Below, piece after piece: positions 16,234 to 23,948 of a stretch of DNA of 64,000 bases (within the stretch, counting starts at the first letter, position 1; each line of letters begins with the position of its first letter). Made by a program: the position numbers and the translations under genes. This DNA comes from a virus. The stretch spans positions 1 to 64,000 of the IMG/VR virus record IMGVR_UViG_3300020395_000004. The stretch is one strand, 5' to 3'. The notes under the pieces were generated by a model. The model searched no databases and was not told the origin of the DNA. It worked only from the letters and a program-made list of their open reading frames with translations.

Positions 16234-16890
16234 ATGACAAAGACTTTTAAAACAGATTTAATATCCGACCTTGAGACAGTAACATTATGTGCTATCAAGG
16301 ATTTAAATGAGTATATCACCGACTTTAGGATATATGGACGTAGTTTACAAGACTACAAGAATACAATGAATACAGCAGACTTCACAAAGTTTTTCCAATA
16401 TATTGTGAATGATGCCATTGAAGATACAATCAAGAATCTAGGTATTGATGCTAGACGTGAAGAGGTATCAGGATATGATTATGTCTTTGGTGATACACCA
16501 GTTGAATTTAAATTAATGGGTGGAGACAGTAAGGCATCATTTGCTACTGGTAATAAGACATCACACTTTGGTGGTGCAAAGACTAACATAGTATGGACAA
16601 TTAAATATACATTTAATGATAATCAAATTGATTCATTTGGTATGGTTGTTATCGATACTAACTTAACAGAGTCAAATGTATGGAAGTCATCATCAGGACG
16701 TAAGGATAGTTTCTCAACACTTGAATTATTAGTGGGTGAAGAGAATTGTATATTATCTCAAATAGGTATAGTAAGACCTGCAACAAAGAAATTACATTTC
16801 TTACCATTACCTACTCAACAAATATTACCTGTTGATAATGAAGTTAAAAGTTTAAACTTCTCAGGATTTGAGAAGATGAGAGATTTATAA
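16234..16890 (+). CDS. Candidate PD-(D/E)xK restriction-type endonuclease
   Basis: A 218-residue protein set between two DNA methyltransferase genes. Residues 80-93 (GYDYVFGDTPVEFKL) carry D82 and E91-F-K93, matching the PD-(D/E)xK metal-binding pattern. This is followed by ATGNKTSHFGGAKTNIVWTI, like the segment after the catalytic strand in many type II restriction enzymes, where a GNK-type turn is common. The N-terminal helical region includes acidic residues E77 and E78 before the first catalytic Asp. The first 60 residues may bind DNA. No zinc finger or HNH motif is seen. The catalytic pattern and context support the call, but no named restriction family is recognised. Confidence 0.6.
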   Translation: MTKTFKTDLISDLETVTLCAIKDLNEYITDFRIYGRSLQDYKNTMNTADFTKFFQYIVNDAIEDTIKNLGIDARREEVSGYDYVFGDTPVEFKLMGGDSKASFATGNKTSHFGGAKTNIVWTIKYTFNDNQIDSFGMVVIDTNLTESNVWKSSSGRKDSFSTLELLVGEENCILSQIGIVRPATKKLHFLPLPTQQILPVDNEVKSLNFSGFEKMRDL

Positions 16891-16895
16891 ATCTC

Positions 16896-16924
16896 TTGAC
16901 AATATCCGAGGATGCCAGTATAAT
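16896..16924 (+). promoter_or_regulatory. Perfect consensus sigma70 promoter TTGACA-N17-TATAAT
   Basis: TTGACA at 16896-16901 and TATAAT at 16919-16924 are exact consensus hexamers with the optimal 17-base spacer. The -10 ends 23 bases before the ATG of methyltransferase 2, so the leader is only about 17 bases and shows no Shine-Dalgarno sequence. It would let this methyltransferase be expressed strongly and independently of the nuclease upstream. Confidence 0.75.
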
Positions 16925-16947
16925 AGGGTATCCTCTATTAATGTTGA

Positions 16948-17793
16948 ATGCTAGAAGTTAATAAAACATACCATATTAATTGCATTGCAGGGATGGAGAA
17001 ACTTGATGATAAATCAGTTGATTTAGTCGTCACGTCACCACCCTATGATGATTTAAGGACATACAACGACTCTAGTAGTTGGAGTATGGAAGTATTCTAT
17101 GCAGTTGCTTGTCAACTGGAGAGAGTATTAAAAGATGGTGGTGTTATAATGTGGAATGTGAATGATGCTACAGTAAATGGTAGTGAGACAGGCACAAGTT
17201 TTAGACAGGCATTACATTTTAAAGATGTATGTGGTTTAAGACTACATGATACTATGATATATGAGAAAACAGGCATTGCTTTTGCATCAGGCAGTAAGAG
17301 TGTTAGGTATTCTCAAGCATTTGAATATTGCTTTATACTATCTAAGGGTAAACCTAAGACAGTTAATATTATCATGGATAAACCTAATAAGTGGGCAGGA
17401 TCCACATCATGGGGTAAAGCAAGAAGTAGAAAGAAAACAGGTGAATTAGATATTAGAGAGAATAAGACAAATCCGATTAAAGAATATGGTGCTAGGAATA
17501 ATATTTGGAGGATTAAGAATTGTGGAGGATTTGGACAATCAAATAAAGAGAGTTACAAACATCCTGCAACAATGCCAGAGGAGTTAGCATTAGGTCATAT
17601 TCAAACATGGACAAATGAAGGTGATTTAGTATTGGATCCTTTCATGGGTAGTGGCACAACAGCACAAGTATCCTTAGAAAATAAGAGAAACTTCATTGGA
17701 TTTGAAATTGATGATACATACTATAAAATGTGTCTAGATAGAATGAAACCATTGCAAGATAATTTATTAACAAGATTAAATGACATTGCGTAG
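16948..17793 (+). CDS. Site-specific DNA methyltransferase 2 (N4-C or N6-A type)
   Basis: A 281-residue methyltransferase. Motif IV is TSPPYDDL at residues 29-36 and the SAM site is DPFMGSGTTA at 230-239, again in beta-class order. The central region (TSWGKARSRKKTGELDIRE) is basic and probably contacts DNA. Outside the motifs it differs from methyltransferase 1, so the two likely modify different sequences or different strands of an asymmetric site. It has its own perfect promoter, immediately downstream of the nuclease-like gene, an arrangement that would let protection precede cutting. It overlaps the next small gene by 14 bases. Confidence 0.88.
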   Translation: MLEVNKTYHINCIAGMEKLDDKSVDLVVTSPPYDDLRTYNDSSSWSMEVFYAVACQLERVLKDGGVIMWNVNDATVNGSETGTSFRQALHFKDVCGLRLHDTMIYEKTGIAFASGSKSVRYSQAFEYCFILSKGKPKTVNIIMDKPNKWAGSTSWGKARSRKKTGELDIRENKTNPIKEYGARNNIWRIKNCGGFGQSNKESYKHPATMPEELALGHIQTWTNEGDLVLDPFMGSGTTAQVSLENKRNFIGFEIDDTYYKMCLDRMKPLQDNLLTRLNDIA

Positions 17794-17998
17794 TAAAGTT
17801 TGGGTATCACCCAAATCTGATAATGCTAAAGAAAAATACTTAAAATATTTAAATAGTAAGAATATTGTAAGATTAGAGCATAAAAGAAAAGACAGATGGT
17901 TCTTTTCATCTATTGATAACCCCGATTATATGTTTTGGGTAGATTATCCAAATGATAATAATTGGGACTATAAGGAGTTAAACAATGACACCAATTAA
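17780..17998 (+). CDS. Small unknown protein
   Basis: A 72-residue protein overlapping methyltransferase 2. The N-terminal half is basic (AKEKYLKYLNSKNIVRLEHKR) and the C-terminal half acidic and aromatic (YMFWVDYPNDNNWDY). No motif is recognised. It continues the transcript from the promoter at 16896. Confidence 0.55.
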   Translation: MTLRSKVWVSPKSDNAKEKYLKYLNSKNIVRLEHKRKDRWFFSSIDNPDYMFWVDYPNDNNWDYKELNNDTN

Positions 17999-18248
17999 TG
18001 TAACAGAAACAGAGCATCCCGCAGCGATGCATCAACAAGATGTAAATTCATGCATCGCTCATTTAAGAGATGCAGTAGTTGACTATGTAGAGAGCGAAGT
18101 TGTAACTCCTGGAGAATTTGTAAATTGTGTTAAATCAGCACTAGGTGATAGCATAACATATCATCAACAACGATTAGATTTGTTGAAAGATGTTGAGCAT
18201 CTATTGAATCAAACATCTAATAAGGAGTTATTAAATGAAGGGCAATGA
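17985..18248 (+). CDS. Small acidic helical protein, unknown
   Basis: An 87-residue protein with AAGGAG 8 bases before the ATG. It is largely helical and acidic (HLRDAVVDYVESEV; QRLDLLKDVEHLLNQ) and has no recognised domain. It overlaps both neighbours by 14 bases, indicating coupled translation. Confidence 0.6.
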   Translation: MTPINVTETEHPAAMHQQDVNSCIAHLRDAVVDYVESEVVTPGEFVNCVKSALGDSITYHQQRLDLLKDVEHLLNQTSNKELLNEGQ

Positions 18249-18444
18249 AGGAGACGAGGCAGCGAAGGCACTTGAAAAACTAATTAATTTAACTAAGAAA
18301 TACTCAGAAACTGAATTGGATGAGGATGGATTAAGAGAATCAATTAGTGAAAGAATAAATGCAACAAATGAGTTGAAAGATATTCTTACTAAGGCAAAGA
18401 ATGCACGAGAAAGTTCTTATAAACAATGGCGAGCAAGTGATTAA
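18235..18444 (+). CDS. Small charged helical protein, unknown
   Basis: A 69-residue protein with an AAGGAG site upstream. It is charged and helical throughout (EAAKALEKLINLTKKYSE; RINATNELKDILTKAK), possibly a coiled coil. It ends in a TAATG overlap with the oxygenase that follows. Confidence 0.6.
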   Translation: MKGNEGDEAAKALEKLINLTKKYSETELDEDGLRESISERINATNELKDILTKAKNARESSYKQWRASD

Positions 18445-18971
18445 TGTATGACGTTAAAGTTATAGATGATTATTTCCCAGAGTGGTTAGTTAATATTGTA
18501 AGTAGGGATACTGAGCAAATGCCAGTAACCTATACTAACTCACCATATAATACATTTGATAGAGCAAGATTCTTTGGATGTATGATGATAGAGCAAGATA
18601 AACCAAAAGATCATCCACCTTATTGGTTTAATGAATATTTTAATAGATGTATCTATAATGATATATTGAAAGAATATGAAATAACTAATTGCTACCGTAT
18701 ATTATTAAATGGACAATTACCTGATATGAATGGATGCAATCATAATGATGCAGACTCTCAGGATTATATGACAGCAATTTATATGGCACATGGCACAAGT
18801 GGTGATACTGTTATAGTTGATAACCACGATTGTGATTATAAGAGAGTGCCATTTAAGGAAGGAAGGATAGTTATATTCAATAGTAGTATATGGCACAGAG
18901 GTGAAGCACCTAAGGAAGGATACAGAGTAACACTAGGAGCAGTATATCCACTATTCAAACCAACATTATGA
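18444..18971 (+). CDS. Fe(II)/2-oxoglutarate oxygenase, P4H-like (oxygenase 7)
   Basis: A 175-residue compact oxygenase. The metal pair is H100-N-D102 (GCNHNDAD), followed by AIYMAHGTSGDTVIVD, then PFKEGRIVIFNSSIWHRG with the distal H151, and R161 in GYRVTLGAVY for 2-oxoglutarate. The first 80 residues (VKVIDDYFPEWLVNIV) match the usual N-terminal helix and strand of phage P4H-like enzymes. It lies outside the main halogenase/oxygenase operon and in the early-type region, so it may be expressed at a different time from the other six. Confidence 0.75.
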   Translation: MYDVKVIDDYFPEWLVNIVSRDTEQMPVTYTNSPYNTFDRARFFGCMMIEQDKPKDHPPYWFNEYFNRCIYNDILKEYEITNCYRILLNGQLPDMNGCNHNDADSQDYMTAIYMAHGTSGDTVIVDNHDCDYKRVPFKEGRIVIFNSSIWHRGEAPKEGYRVTLGAVYPLFKPTL

Positions 18972-19072
18972 TACCAACACCAATATTTGAATTAATTGTT
19001 TTAGTTATAGGCATTATATGGATAAATGTGTTATTATCACATTTAGGAGTATATGGTGATGATGAAGAATGA
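18968..19072 (+). CDS. Very small membrane protein
   Basis: A 34-residue protein with 4-base overlaps on both sides. It is almost entirely one hydrophobic helix (FELIVLVIGIIWINVLL) followed by an acidic tail. The overlap pattern and clean membrane segment support translation despite its size. Confidence 0.5.
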   Translation: MIPTPIFELIVLVIGIIWINVLLSHLGVYGDDEE

Positions 19073-19485
19073 ATCTCAATCTCGACCTAAACCAATTAAA
19101 ATATTTAAGGGGAGTATTATCCATTGCTAGGATGTATAAACCATATGAGGATAGAGGGGACGCTAATTTATGTCCTAAGGGGACACTATGGAATGATTTT
19201 CAAGAGGATTTGTTTATACAAGTAGAAGCAGCGATACAAAGACAGTATCCAAAGTGTCCACCTTGGTCACCATACGGTCAGTTTTCGACTATAATAGAAG
19301 AGTCAAGGAAATTAAACGAGCAAATGACTTCAAAAGCACTCACAAAAGCAGATTTCGACCTAATCAACCTTGTTTTTTCAAGTGCAGCAGCACTTGATGT
19401 AGATGTGAAACTTGTTGATGATGGTGATACCACACACGACCACTTTTCAGATGTGTGGAATAAAGTTATCGATGGAGGTAACTAA
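19069..19485 (+). CDS. Unknown 138-residue protein
   Basis: A soluble protein with an N-terminal helical region (LNQLKYLRGVLSIARMYKPY), a central Trp/Pro/Cys segment (YPKCPPWSPYGQ) and an acidic C-terminus (DVKLVDDGDTTHDHF). No family is recognised. It starts in an ATGA overlap with the small membrane protein. Confidence 0.6.
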   Translation: MNLNLDLNQLKYLRGVLSIARMYKPYEDRGDANLCPKGTLWNDFQEDLFIQVEAAIQRQYPKCPPWSPYGQFSTIIEESRKLNEQMTSKALTKADFDLINLVFSSAAALDVDVKLVDDGDTTHDHFSDVWNKVIDGGN

Positions 19486-19486
19486 T

Positions 19487-19669
19487 ATGTCATCATTACA
19501 TCACGAGTCACTACTTGAAACATGCTACGAGGAAGCATGGGTAGATTTCGCAAAAACAAATAACCTAACATTTGACCAACTGGATGCACTAGACCAAAAT
19601 AGTGAGTTAGGTTACCTGCCAGTAATAGCAGAGGATGCACAAAGAAGATTTGAGGAGTTGTGCAGATGA
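19487..19669 (+). CDS. Small acidic protein, unknown
   Basis: A 60-residue protein. The start at 19487 is preferred because GGAGG lies 10 bases upstream and the gene then begins just after the previous stop; the frame extends further upstream to 19412 inside that gene. It is acidic and helical (HHESLLETCYEEAWVDFAK) with no known motif. Confidence 0.55.
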   Translation: MSSLHHESLLETCYEEAWVDFAKTNNLTFDQLDALDQNSELGYLPVIAEDAQRRFEELCR

Positions 19670-19797
19670 ATAAATTTGAAATAACATTTGATGAGCAATA
19701 TCAACTCATTAAATTATATGATTTACTTAGGGATAATGGTATGATAAATGACCTACCTAATGAAATCGAAACATTCTTTGAAAAACTACTGGACTAA
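19666..19797 (+). CDS. Very small acidic protein, unknown
   Basis: A 43-residue protein starting in an ATGA overlap with the previous gene. It is predicted helical (EQYQLIKLYDLLRDNG) and acidic. Support is from the overlap and from continuity of the operon. Confidence 0.45.
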   Translation: MNKFEITFDEQYQLIKLYDLLRDNGMINDLPNEIETFFEKLLD

Positions 19798-19801
19798 TTA
19801 A

Positions 19802-20092
19802 ATGACACTAACCAAATCATTATTCACAACTGATGAGATACAGGATCTCAAAGAAGAGTTTGTAGAGTTTCAAATTAATGAAATGACTACTGAAGAGATG
19901 GCAGCATACATTCGTGATGCTGAATTAAAGAAAGTTAATCCATTAACTGAAGACCAACTCAGAAATGAAATTGATGAGTATGATGAGTATTTGTATGAAA
20001 TACTTGCAAATTATGTTAAGGATGTAGATAATAGTTGGGAAATATTAAATGAGTTTATACACGATAGACAACAAAACATTTATTTTGAATAA
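19802..20092 (+). CDS. Acidic helical protein, unknown
   Basis: A 96-residue, strongly acidic helical protein (EIQDLKEEFVEFQINEMTTEEM; QLRNEIDEYDEYLYEIL). Composition resembles small phage inhibitors that mimic nucleic acid charge, but no specific family is seen and that idea is speculation. It ends in a one-base overlap with the next ATG. Confidence 0.55.
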   Translation: MTLTKSLFTTDEIQDLKEEFVEFQINEMTTEEMAAYIRDAELKKVNPLTEDQLRNEIDEYDEYLYEILANYVKDVDNSWEILNEFIHDRQQNIYFE

Positions 20093-20316
20093 TGGAAGTA
20101 ATCATCACACCAGAAAATGTCACAATGGCATTATCCCCAAAACAATGGGAATTAACTGATTATCAGTTATCATCACTTATTGAGTTTATCAATGAGAATA
20201 ACCAATATAATGATGAAGAAGAGACTATCGATCATTGGGATGAGATAGCATACAAATTAATGCAACAATGGGACTATAGGTATGCAGATGAAAAGAGAAG
20301 ATACATTCGAGAGTAA
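20092..20316 (+). CDS. Small acidic protein, unknown
   Basis: A 74-residue protein. It starts with two short strands (EVIITPENVTMAL) and continues with an acidic helical region (YQLSSLIEFINENN; HWDEIAYKLMQQWDY). No motif is recognised. Confidence 0.55.
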   Translation: MEVIITPENVTMALSPKQWELTDYQLSSLIEFINENNQYNDEEETIDHWDEIAYKLMQQWDYRYADEKRRYIRE

Positions 20317-20317
20317 T

Positions 20318-20479
20318 ATGGAGAATTTTATAACAAGATATGCTAACCAAAAAGGTTACACCACTAGGGAATGCTACACACCTATCAAAGTGCAAGAAGT
20401 TCCTGAAGCATTCAAGCATAAATATGCTACATACGATGAATACATCGATGCACTAGCAGATTACATTAATGGTTATTAA
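20318..20479 (+). CDS. Small unknown protein
   Basis: A 53-residue protein. The start at 20318 is chosen because it follows the previous stop directly; an earlier in-frame ATG at 20282 lies inside that gene with no usable ribosome binding site. It is Tyr-rich (ITRYANQKGY; KYATYDEYIDALADYI). Function unknown. Confidence 0.45.
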   Translation: MENFITRYANQKGYTTRECYTPIKVQEVPEAFKHKYATYDEYIDALADYINGY

Positions 20480-20481
20480 TT

Positions 20482-20688
20482 ATGGCACTAAGTAAACAAG
20501 TAAAAGACAGTTTAGAAGCAGCATCCGAGGATTTGAGGAATGCGTTGGCATTTAGTGCCAGATGTGAGAAACCTTACATATCAAAACATATTGCAGATAT
20601 GTTATCACAAATTGATAATATAATATATGTTGTCCCAATATTAGATAAAGTGGAGGAAATGCAGGATGGCATCATTGATGATAACTGA
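20482..20688 (+). CDS. Small conserved helical protein of marine T4-like phages
   Basis: A 68-residue protein. The pattern SKQVKDSLEAASEDLRNALAF followed by IADMLSQIDNI resembles a small helical protein that I recall from several cyanophage early regions. It has no known function. It overlaps the next gene by 23 bases. Confidence 0.6.
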   Translation: MALSKQVKDSLEAASEDLRNALAFSARCEKPYISKHIADMLSQIDNIIYVVPILDKVEEMQDGIIDDN

Positions 20689-21058
20689 TGGAGTTAGGGA
20701 TAACGATGAATTAAAATATTATGAGGACATTTATATTACTGATGATAATATAACTGTTGAATCTAAACAATTACCTGCTTATACTATAGTAGATAATACA
20801 TATTATACTGGTGAAACTACTGAAGGATACAGAGTAAATGCTAGGATTAAATGTCAACTAGGCAATCCCGAAGGGATGCAGAGACACATGACAGCAGGTG
20901 ATAAGGTATTAAATCCTATGATATTTAATGGTAATATATTATGGACATATGAAAAGATAGGTATGTTTGATACAGTAGCAGAAAGTAAATCATTTATTGA
21001 ATCATACATCAATGAGGATGCAACTAAACTAATCAATGAGAGACAGCATGATGTGTGA
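20666..21058 (+). CDS. Unknown 130-residue protein
   Basis: A soluble beta-rich protein (YEDIYITDDNITVESKQLP; AYTIVDNTYYTG) with a C-terminal helix. GGAGG lies 14 bases upstream of the ATG, inside the preceding gene. No motif is recognised. It is the last gene before a possible promoter. Confidence 0.6.
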   Translation: MASLMITDGVRDNDELKYYEDIYITDDNITVESKQLPAYTIVDNTYYTGETTEGYRVNARIKCQLGNPEGMQRHMTAGDKVLNPMIFNGNILWTYEKIGMFDTVAESKSFIESYINEDATKLINERQHDV

Positions 21059-21076
21059 CAGTTGATAAAGAGTCCA

Positions 21077-21097
21077 ATACTATGCCCATTCTTGCCC
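21077..21097 (+). repeat. Copy 1 of ATACTATGCCC-N4-TTGCCC element
   Basis: This 21-base element recurs at 26170-26190 with the same 11-base left half, a 4-base variable spacer and the same 6-base right half. Both copies lie just upstream of short genes. A TATAAT (21107-21112) follows this copy. It could be a regulator binding site, but two copies may also be coincidence. Confidence 0.35.
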
Positions 21098-21140
21098 ACA
21101 TGTGCTTATAATATGCGAGTATCAATCGCATTCTTGCTTA

Positions 21141-21398
21141 ATGACAGTAACACGCACTAGAAGGACTAGGAAGGCATCTACAACTAAGAAATCCCCTGCT
21201 AGACCTAAAGTGACTAAAGTTACACCACCTGCAAGACCTGATACACTTCTCAAATTTGATGACTACAAGAAAGACATCAAATTAAGACTAGAAATCCATA
21301 ACTATGAGATTTCAGCACTATGGGATGATGTTAAATGGTCTTATGATAAAATCTCTAAGTATGTCAAATCATCATATGATAGGGCATTCAACCAGTAG
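21141..21398 (+). CDS. Small protein with basic N-terminal tail
   Basis: An 85-residue protein. The start at 21141 is preferred over an in-frame ATG at 21102, because the earlier one lies upstream of the TATAAT at 21107. Residues 1-30 are rich in Arg, Lys, Thr and Ala (TRTRRTRKASTTKKSPARP), like a disordered nucleic-acid-binding tail. The rest is helical with several aromatic residues (YKKDIKLRLEIHNYEI; WDDVKWSYDKISKYV). DNA binding is plausible; no named family. A terminator follows directly. Confidence 0.6.
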   Translation: MTVTRTRRTRKASTTKKSPARPKVTKVTPPARPDTLLKFDDYKKDIKLRLEIHNYEISALWDDVKWSYDKISKYVKSSYDRAFNQ

Positions 21399-21410
21399 AG
21401 TAAGTGTCAC

Positions 21411-21436
21411 AAGACCCCTACACAGGGGTCTTTTTT
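21411..21436 (+). terminator. Rho-independent terminator
   Basis: A perfect 9-base-pair stem, AAGACCCCT / AGGGGTCTT, with the loop ACAC, runs into six T residues. It lies 12 bases after the stop codon of the preceding gene and closes the transcript that contains the methyltransferase cassette. Confidence 0.9.
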
Positions 21437-21539
21437 AATGTATAATAATAATATGAGATGAAAGTTATGCGGATGCACAATTAAGTGCTAGTCAACCGAG
21501 CAACATACAATCATCTCTTTCAATTTATTATTAAATCCC

Positions 21540-22775
21540 TTGATTTCACTTAGACCACATCAATTACGAGCATTAAATATAATGCAACGTGAAGATAAGG
21601 GACAAATAATAGTGCCAACTGGAGGTGGTAAAACATACATTATGATTAACGATTACATTGCTATGTTACAAGAATGCAATGAAATTGAAAGTGATAATGT
21701 AACAGTAGTTGTTGCACCTCGTATATTATTAGCACAGCAATTATGTGATGATTTCTATCATCAAGTCCCACAAGATTTAAACATATTTCATGCACATAGT
21801 GGAAGGACTTCGTTTCCAAGTTCTACTAAATCAAATGAAATTGCAGAGTTTGTTGATAACAATCATCAAACAATTATATTCACAACTTATCATTCATTGA
21901 AGAAAGTTGTAGAATCTGATATAACAATAGATTGCATATATTTTGATGAAAGTCACAATGGCACAGCAAGATCATTCTTTGAAAGTGTTAGTAACTGTAG
22001 TCAATATGCAGAGCGTTGTTATTACTTTACAGCAACACCTAGAATATCATATAAACATGATAGAGGGATGAATAATAAACATATCTGGGGAAATATCCTG
22101 GAATCCGTCCCTGCACCTGAGTTAATTGATGGTGGAAGTTTAATACCACCAACTATAATTCCATTTGAAGTTGATACTAACTATGCTAAACATAATGCAC
22201 ATGTCCATCATTCAATTACTATACAAAATGTTATCGACAGTATAGAATTAGAGGGCAGCAAAGTGTTAGTTAGTGTCCCATCATCTAAGGTATTAATTAA
22301 CATGTTATCACGCACATATTTGATAAAAGAGTTAAGAAATAAAGGATACGATTTATTACACATAACAAGTAAATTTGGTGCTTATGTCAACAACAAAAAA
22401 GTTAATCGCTCTCAATTCTTTGAGACTCTCAAGCAATGGGGTGAAGAGAAAGAAAGAAAGTTTATCATCTTTCATTACAGCATCCTATCGGAAGGCATCA
22501 ACGTTAGTGGACTCACTCATACAGTATTCTTGCGAAATCTTAACATCGTTGAGATGGCACAAAGCATCGGACGTGTTATTAGGATGGATAAACAAGATAC
22601 CAAAGATATTGCAGAAGGCACTATTGATAGTGGGGATATTTGTAATTATCGCAAATCCACTGGTTATTGTATTATTCCTACTCACAAGAGTTATGGCACT
22701 AAAACTCTCAAAAGAATGCAAAGAATAACGGATGACATTTTTAGAGATGGTGTGCATACCACAGCATATTGTTAA
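21540..22775 (+). CDS. Superfamily 2 DNA/RNA helicase
   Basis: A 411-residue helicase from a TTG start. The motifs in order are a Q-motif-like LRPHQLRA near residue 4, Walker A PTGGGKT (26-32), motif II DESH (136-139), motif III TATPR (164-168) and motif VI QSIGRVIRMD (341-350). The DExH form and length suit the UvsW/RadD-like phage group rather than a replicative helicase. It may act in recombination-dependent replication or fork remodelling, or in early-to-late replication switching as UvsW does in T4; that is inference. It stands alone after the terminator, with a TATAAT at 21441 in the 100-base gap upstream. Confidence 0.88.
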   Translation: MISLRPHQLRALNIMQREDKGQIIVPTGGGKTYIMINDYIAMLQECNEIESDNVTVVVAPRILLAQQLCDDFYHQVPQDLNIFHAHSGRTSFPSSTKSNEIAEFVDNNHQTIIFTTYHSLKKVVESDITIDCIYFDESHNGTARSFFESVSNCSQYAERCYYFTATPRISYKHDRGMNNKHIWGNILESVPAPELIDGGSLIPPTIIPFEVDTNYAKHNAHVHHSITIQNVIDSIELEGSKVLVSVPSSKVLINMLSRTYLIKELRNKGYDLLHITSKFGAYVNNKKVNRSQFFETLKQWGEEKERKFIIFHYSILSEGINVSGLTHTVFLRNLNIVEMAQSIGRVIRMDKQDTKDIAEGTIDSGDICNYRKSTGYCIIPTHKSYGTKTLKRMQRITDDIFRDGVHTTAYC

Positions 22776-22985
22776 AATGTGTAAACCGCAACCAGTACGT
22801 GTGCCACCGCACAAAGTGTCCACTAAATGCGGACAAGGTGCGGAAATCGGTTATAATAAGAATATGGGAAACGAAATCCCATCCCTGAGACTCTTAATTA
22901 TCCACTTGGTAAACAGGTTAGCATAGAGTCAGACATCTGGGATTTTGTTTCTCTCACCTTTGTAAATCTTTACTTCTCTCTTAAC
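22776..22985 (+). promoter_or_regulatory. 210-base gap with candidate promoter and leader hairpin
   Basis: CGGACA at 22830 and TATAAT at 22852-22857 are 16 bases apart and could form a promoter (4 of 6 and 6 of 6 matches). A short perfect hairpin, ATGGGA / TCCCAT, at 22864-22882 would lie at the 5' end of the transcript. The remaining leader to the ATG at 22986 is about 100 bases, long for this region. No credible gene is seen; an open frame at 22732-22926 overlaps the helicase and lacks plausible composition. Confidence 0.4.
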
Positions 22986-23300
22986 ATGCGTAAAATTGAA
23001 TCAGAAATGAATGCAGCAGTAACAAATCGTTACAACTTCAGCAAGTCAAATACAACTGTAAACATCAATGACAGAATCGCTGAAGTCAGACTTCATGGAA
23101 ATTTAATCGCTAGAGTTGGTGACAATTTCGTCCAAATCTTCGATGGTGGTTGGCAATCAGTTACAACCAAATCTAGATTAAATGCACTATTACAGGCAGT
23201 AACACCTAACGGTGGTGTATTTCAAAGAGATTGGACTTGGTATTACAACTCAAGCAAAGTTGGCACAGTCCCATTTTTCTCAGGTATGGAAGCAGCATAA
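22986..23300 (+). CDS. Small conserved marine phage protein (MRKIE-type)
   Basis: A 104-residue protein. The start MRKIESEMNAAVTNRYNF, then NDRIAEVRLHGNLIARV and a Trp-containing segment, matches a small family that I recall as frequent in marine myophage and siphophage early regions. It is predicted beta-rich and contains no catalytic motif. The role is unknown. It lies downstream of a long leader with a hairpin, so post-transcriptional control is possible. Confidence 0.65.
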   Translation: MRKIESEMNAAVTNRYNFSKSNTTVNINDRIAEVRLHGNLIARVGDNFVQIFDGGWQSVTTKSRLNALLQAVTPNGGVFQRDWTWYYNSSKVGTVPFFSGMEAA

Positions 23301-23377
23301 ACCCTGCTCTCACCTGAGTTTTTACTGGCATTTAATATAATGTAAGTCCAGTATTTTGTCCCTTTGCTTATTACAAA

Positions 23378-23485
23378 ATGTCAAACAACGTTGCATTTAA
23401 CTTTCTTGTTGAATCTCTATCTAGAGCAGAAACAGGTAACGAATTAATCGCACTAATTGACACATACCTTGCAAATCAAGGTTAA
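23378..23485 (+). CDS. Very small helical protein
   Basis: A 35-residue protein (starts SNNVAFNFLVESLSRAETG). I recall very similar peptides encoded in cyanophage early regions. A TATAAT lies at 23336-23341 upstream, and a hairpin follows the stop. Confidence 0.5.
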   Translation: MSNNVAFNFLVESLSRAETGNELIALIDTYLANQG

Positions 23486-23497
23486 TTAAATAATAAT

Positions 23498-23516
23498 GAG
23501 GGGTGCAATTCCCCTC
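23498..23516 (+). terminator. Possible terminator hairpin
   Basis: GAGGGG / CCCCTC forms a perfect 6-base-pair stem with a 7-base loop, 12 bases after a small gene. The following sequence is only mildly T-rich, so termination would be partial or the hairpin may process or stabilise RNA. Confidence 0.45.
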
Positions 23517-23535
23517 TCATTCTTAACAATCTCTC

Positions 23536-23712
23536 ATGTTAAATCATCTTTCAGACTTATTAGAATCATGGTGTAATAGTCAGCAATTAGAGTTTATTAG
23601 TGCTGACGATTTACTGTATGGTTACTATCAACAACTCACCATAGATCAACGTGCTTGGTTAAACAATTACATTGAAATATGGGATAAAACACAACAATTT
23701 GAGGTGGGTTAA
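23536..23712 (+). CDS. Small acidic protein, unknown
   Basis: A 58-residue helical protein (HLSDLLESWCNSQQLEFI; QRAWLNNYIEIWD). It starts 19 bases after the hairpin and ends 2 bases before the next gene. No motif is recognised. Confidence 0.5.
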   Translation: MLNHLSDLLESWCNSQQLEFISADDLLYGYYQQLTIDQRAWLNNYIEIWDKTQQFEVG

Positions 23713-23714
23713 TC

Positions 23715-23945
23715 ATGTATAAAAGTGAAACATTAGGACGTATCTTTTGGTGTGAAGATGATACTTATGACTTCAAATCATGTCCTATGAAGTTAGATGG
23801 CACAGGCGATTTTGACTATTGGGATTATGTATCAGAGTGGACAGAATGGCATGAAGTTGATATGAATTTACTCTTTGATATTCACAAAGCATGTATATTT
23901 AATAAGAGAGAATATGCAGGTAGTATAACATTTAATGGGGTATAA
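23715..23945 (+). CDS. Small aromatic acidic protein, unknown
   Basis: A 76-residue protein unusually rich in Trp, Tyr and Asp (GRIFWCEDDTYDF; FDYWDYVSEWTEWHEVD). Two cysteines lie near the N-terminus and one in the C-terminal part. No family is recognised. GGTGGG at the end of the upstream gene may serve as ribosome binding site. Confidence 0.55.
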   Translation: MYKSETLGRIFWCEDDTYDFKSCPMKLDGTGDFDYWDYVSEWTEWHEVDMNLLFDIHKACIFNKREYAGSITFNGV

Positions 23946-23948
23946 TTA

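Noticed and set aside
21441-21446. TATAAT after the terminator as a full promoter for the helicase
   Set aside because: Its only possible -35 (TACACA) lies in the terminator loop and matches poorly; left as a note only.
22732-22926. 64-codon frame after the helicase
   Set aside because: It overlaps the helicase end, spans the candidate promoter and hairpin, and has no plausible composition.
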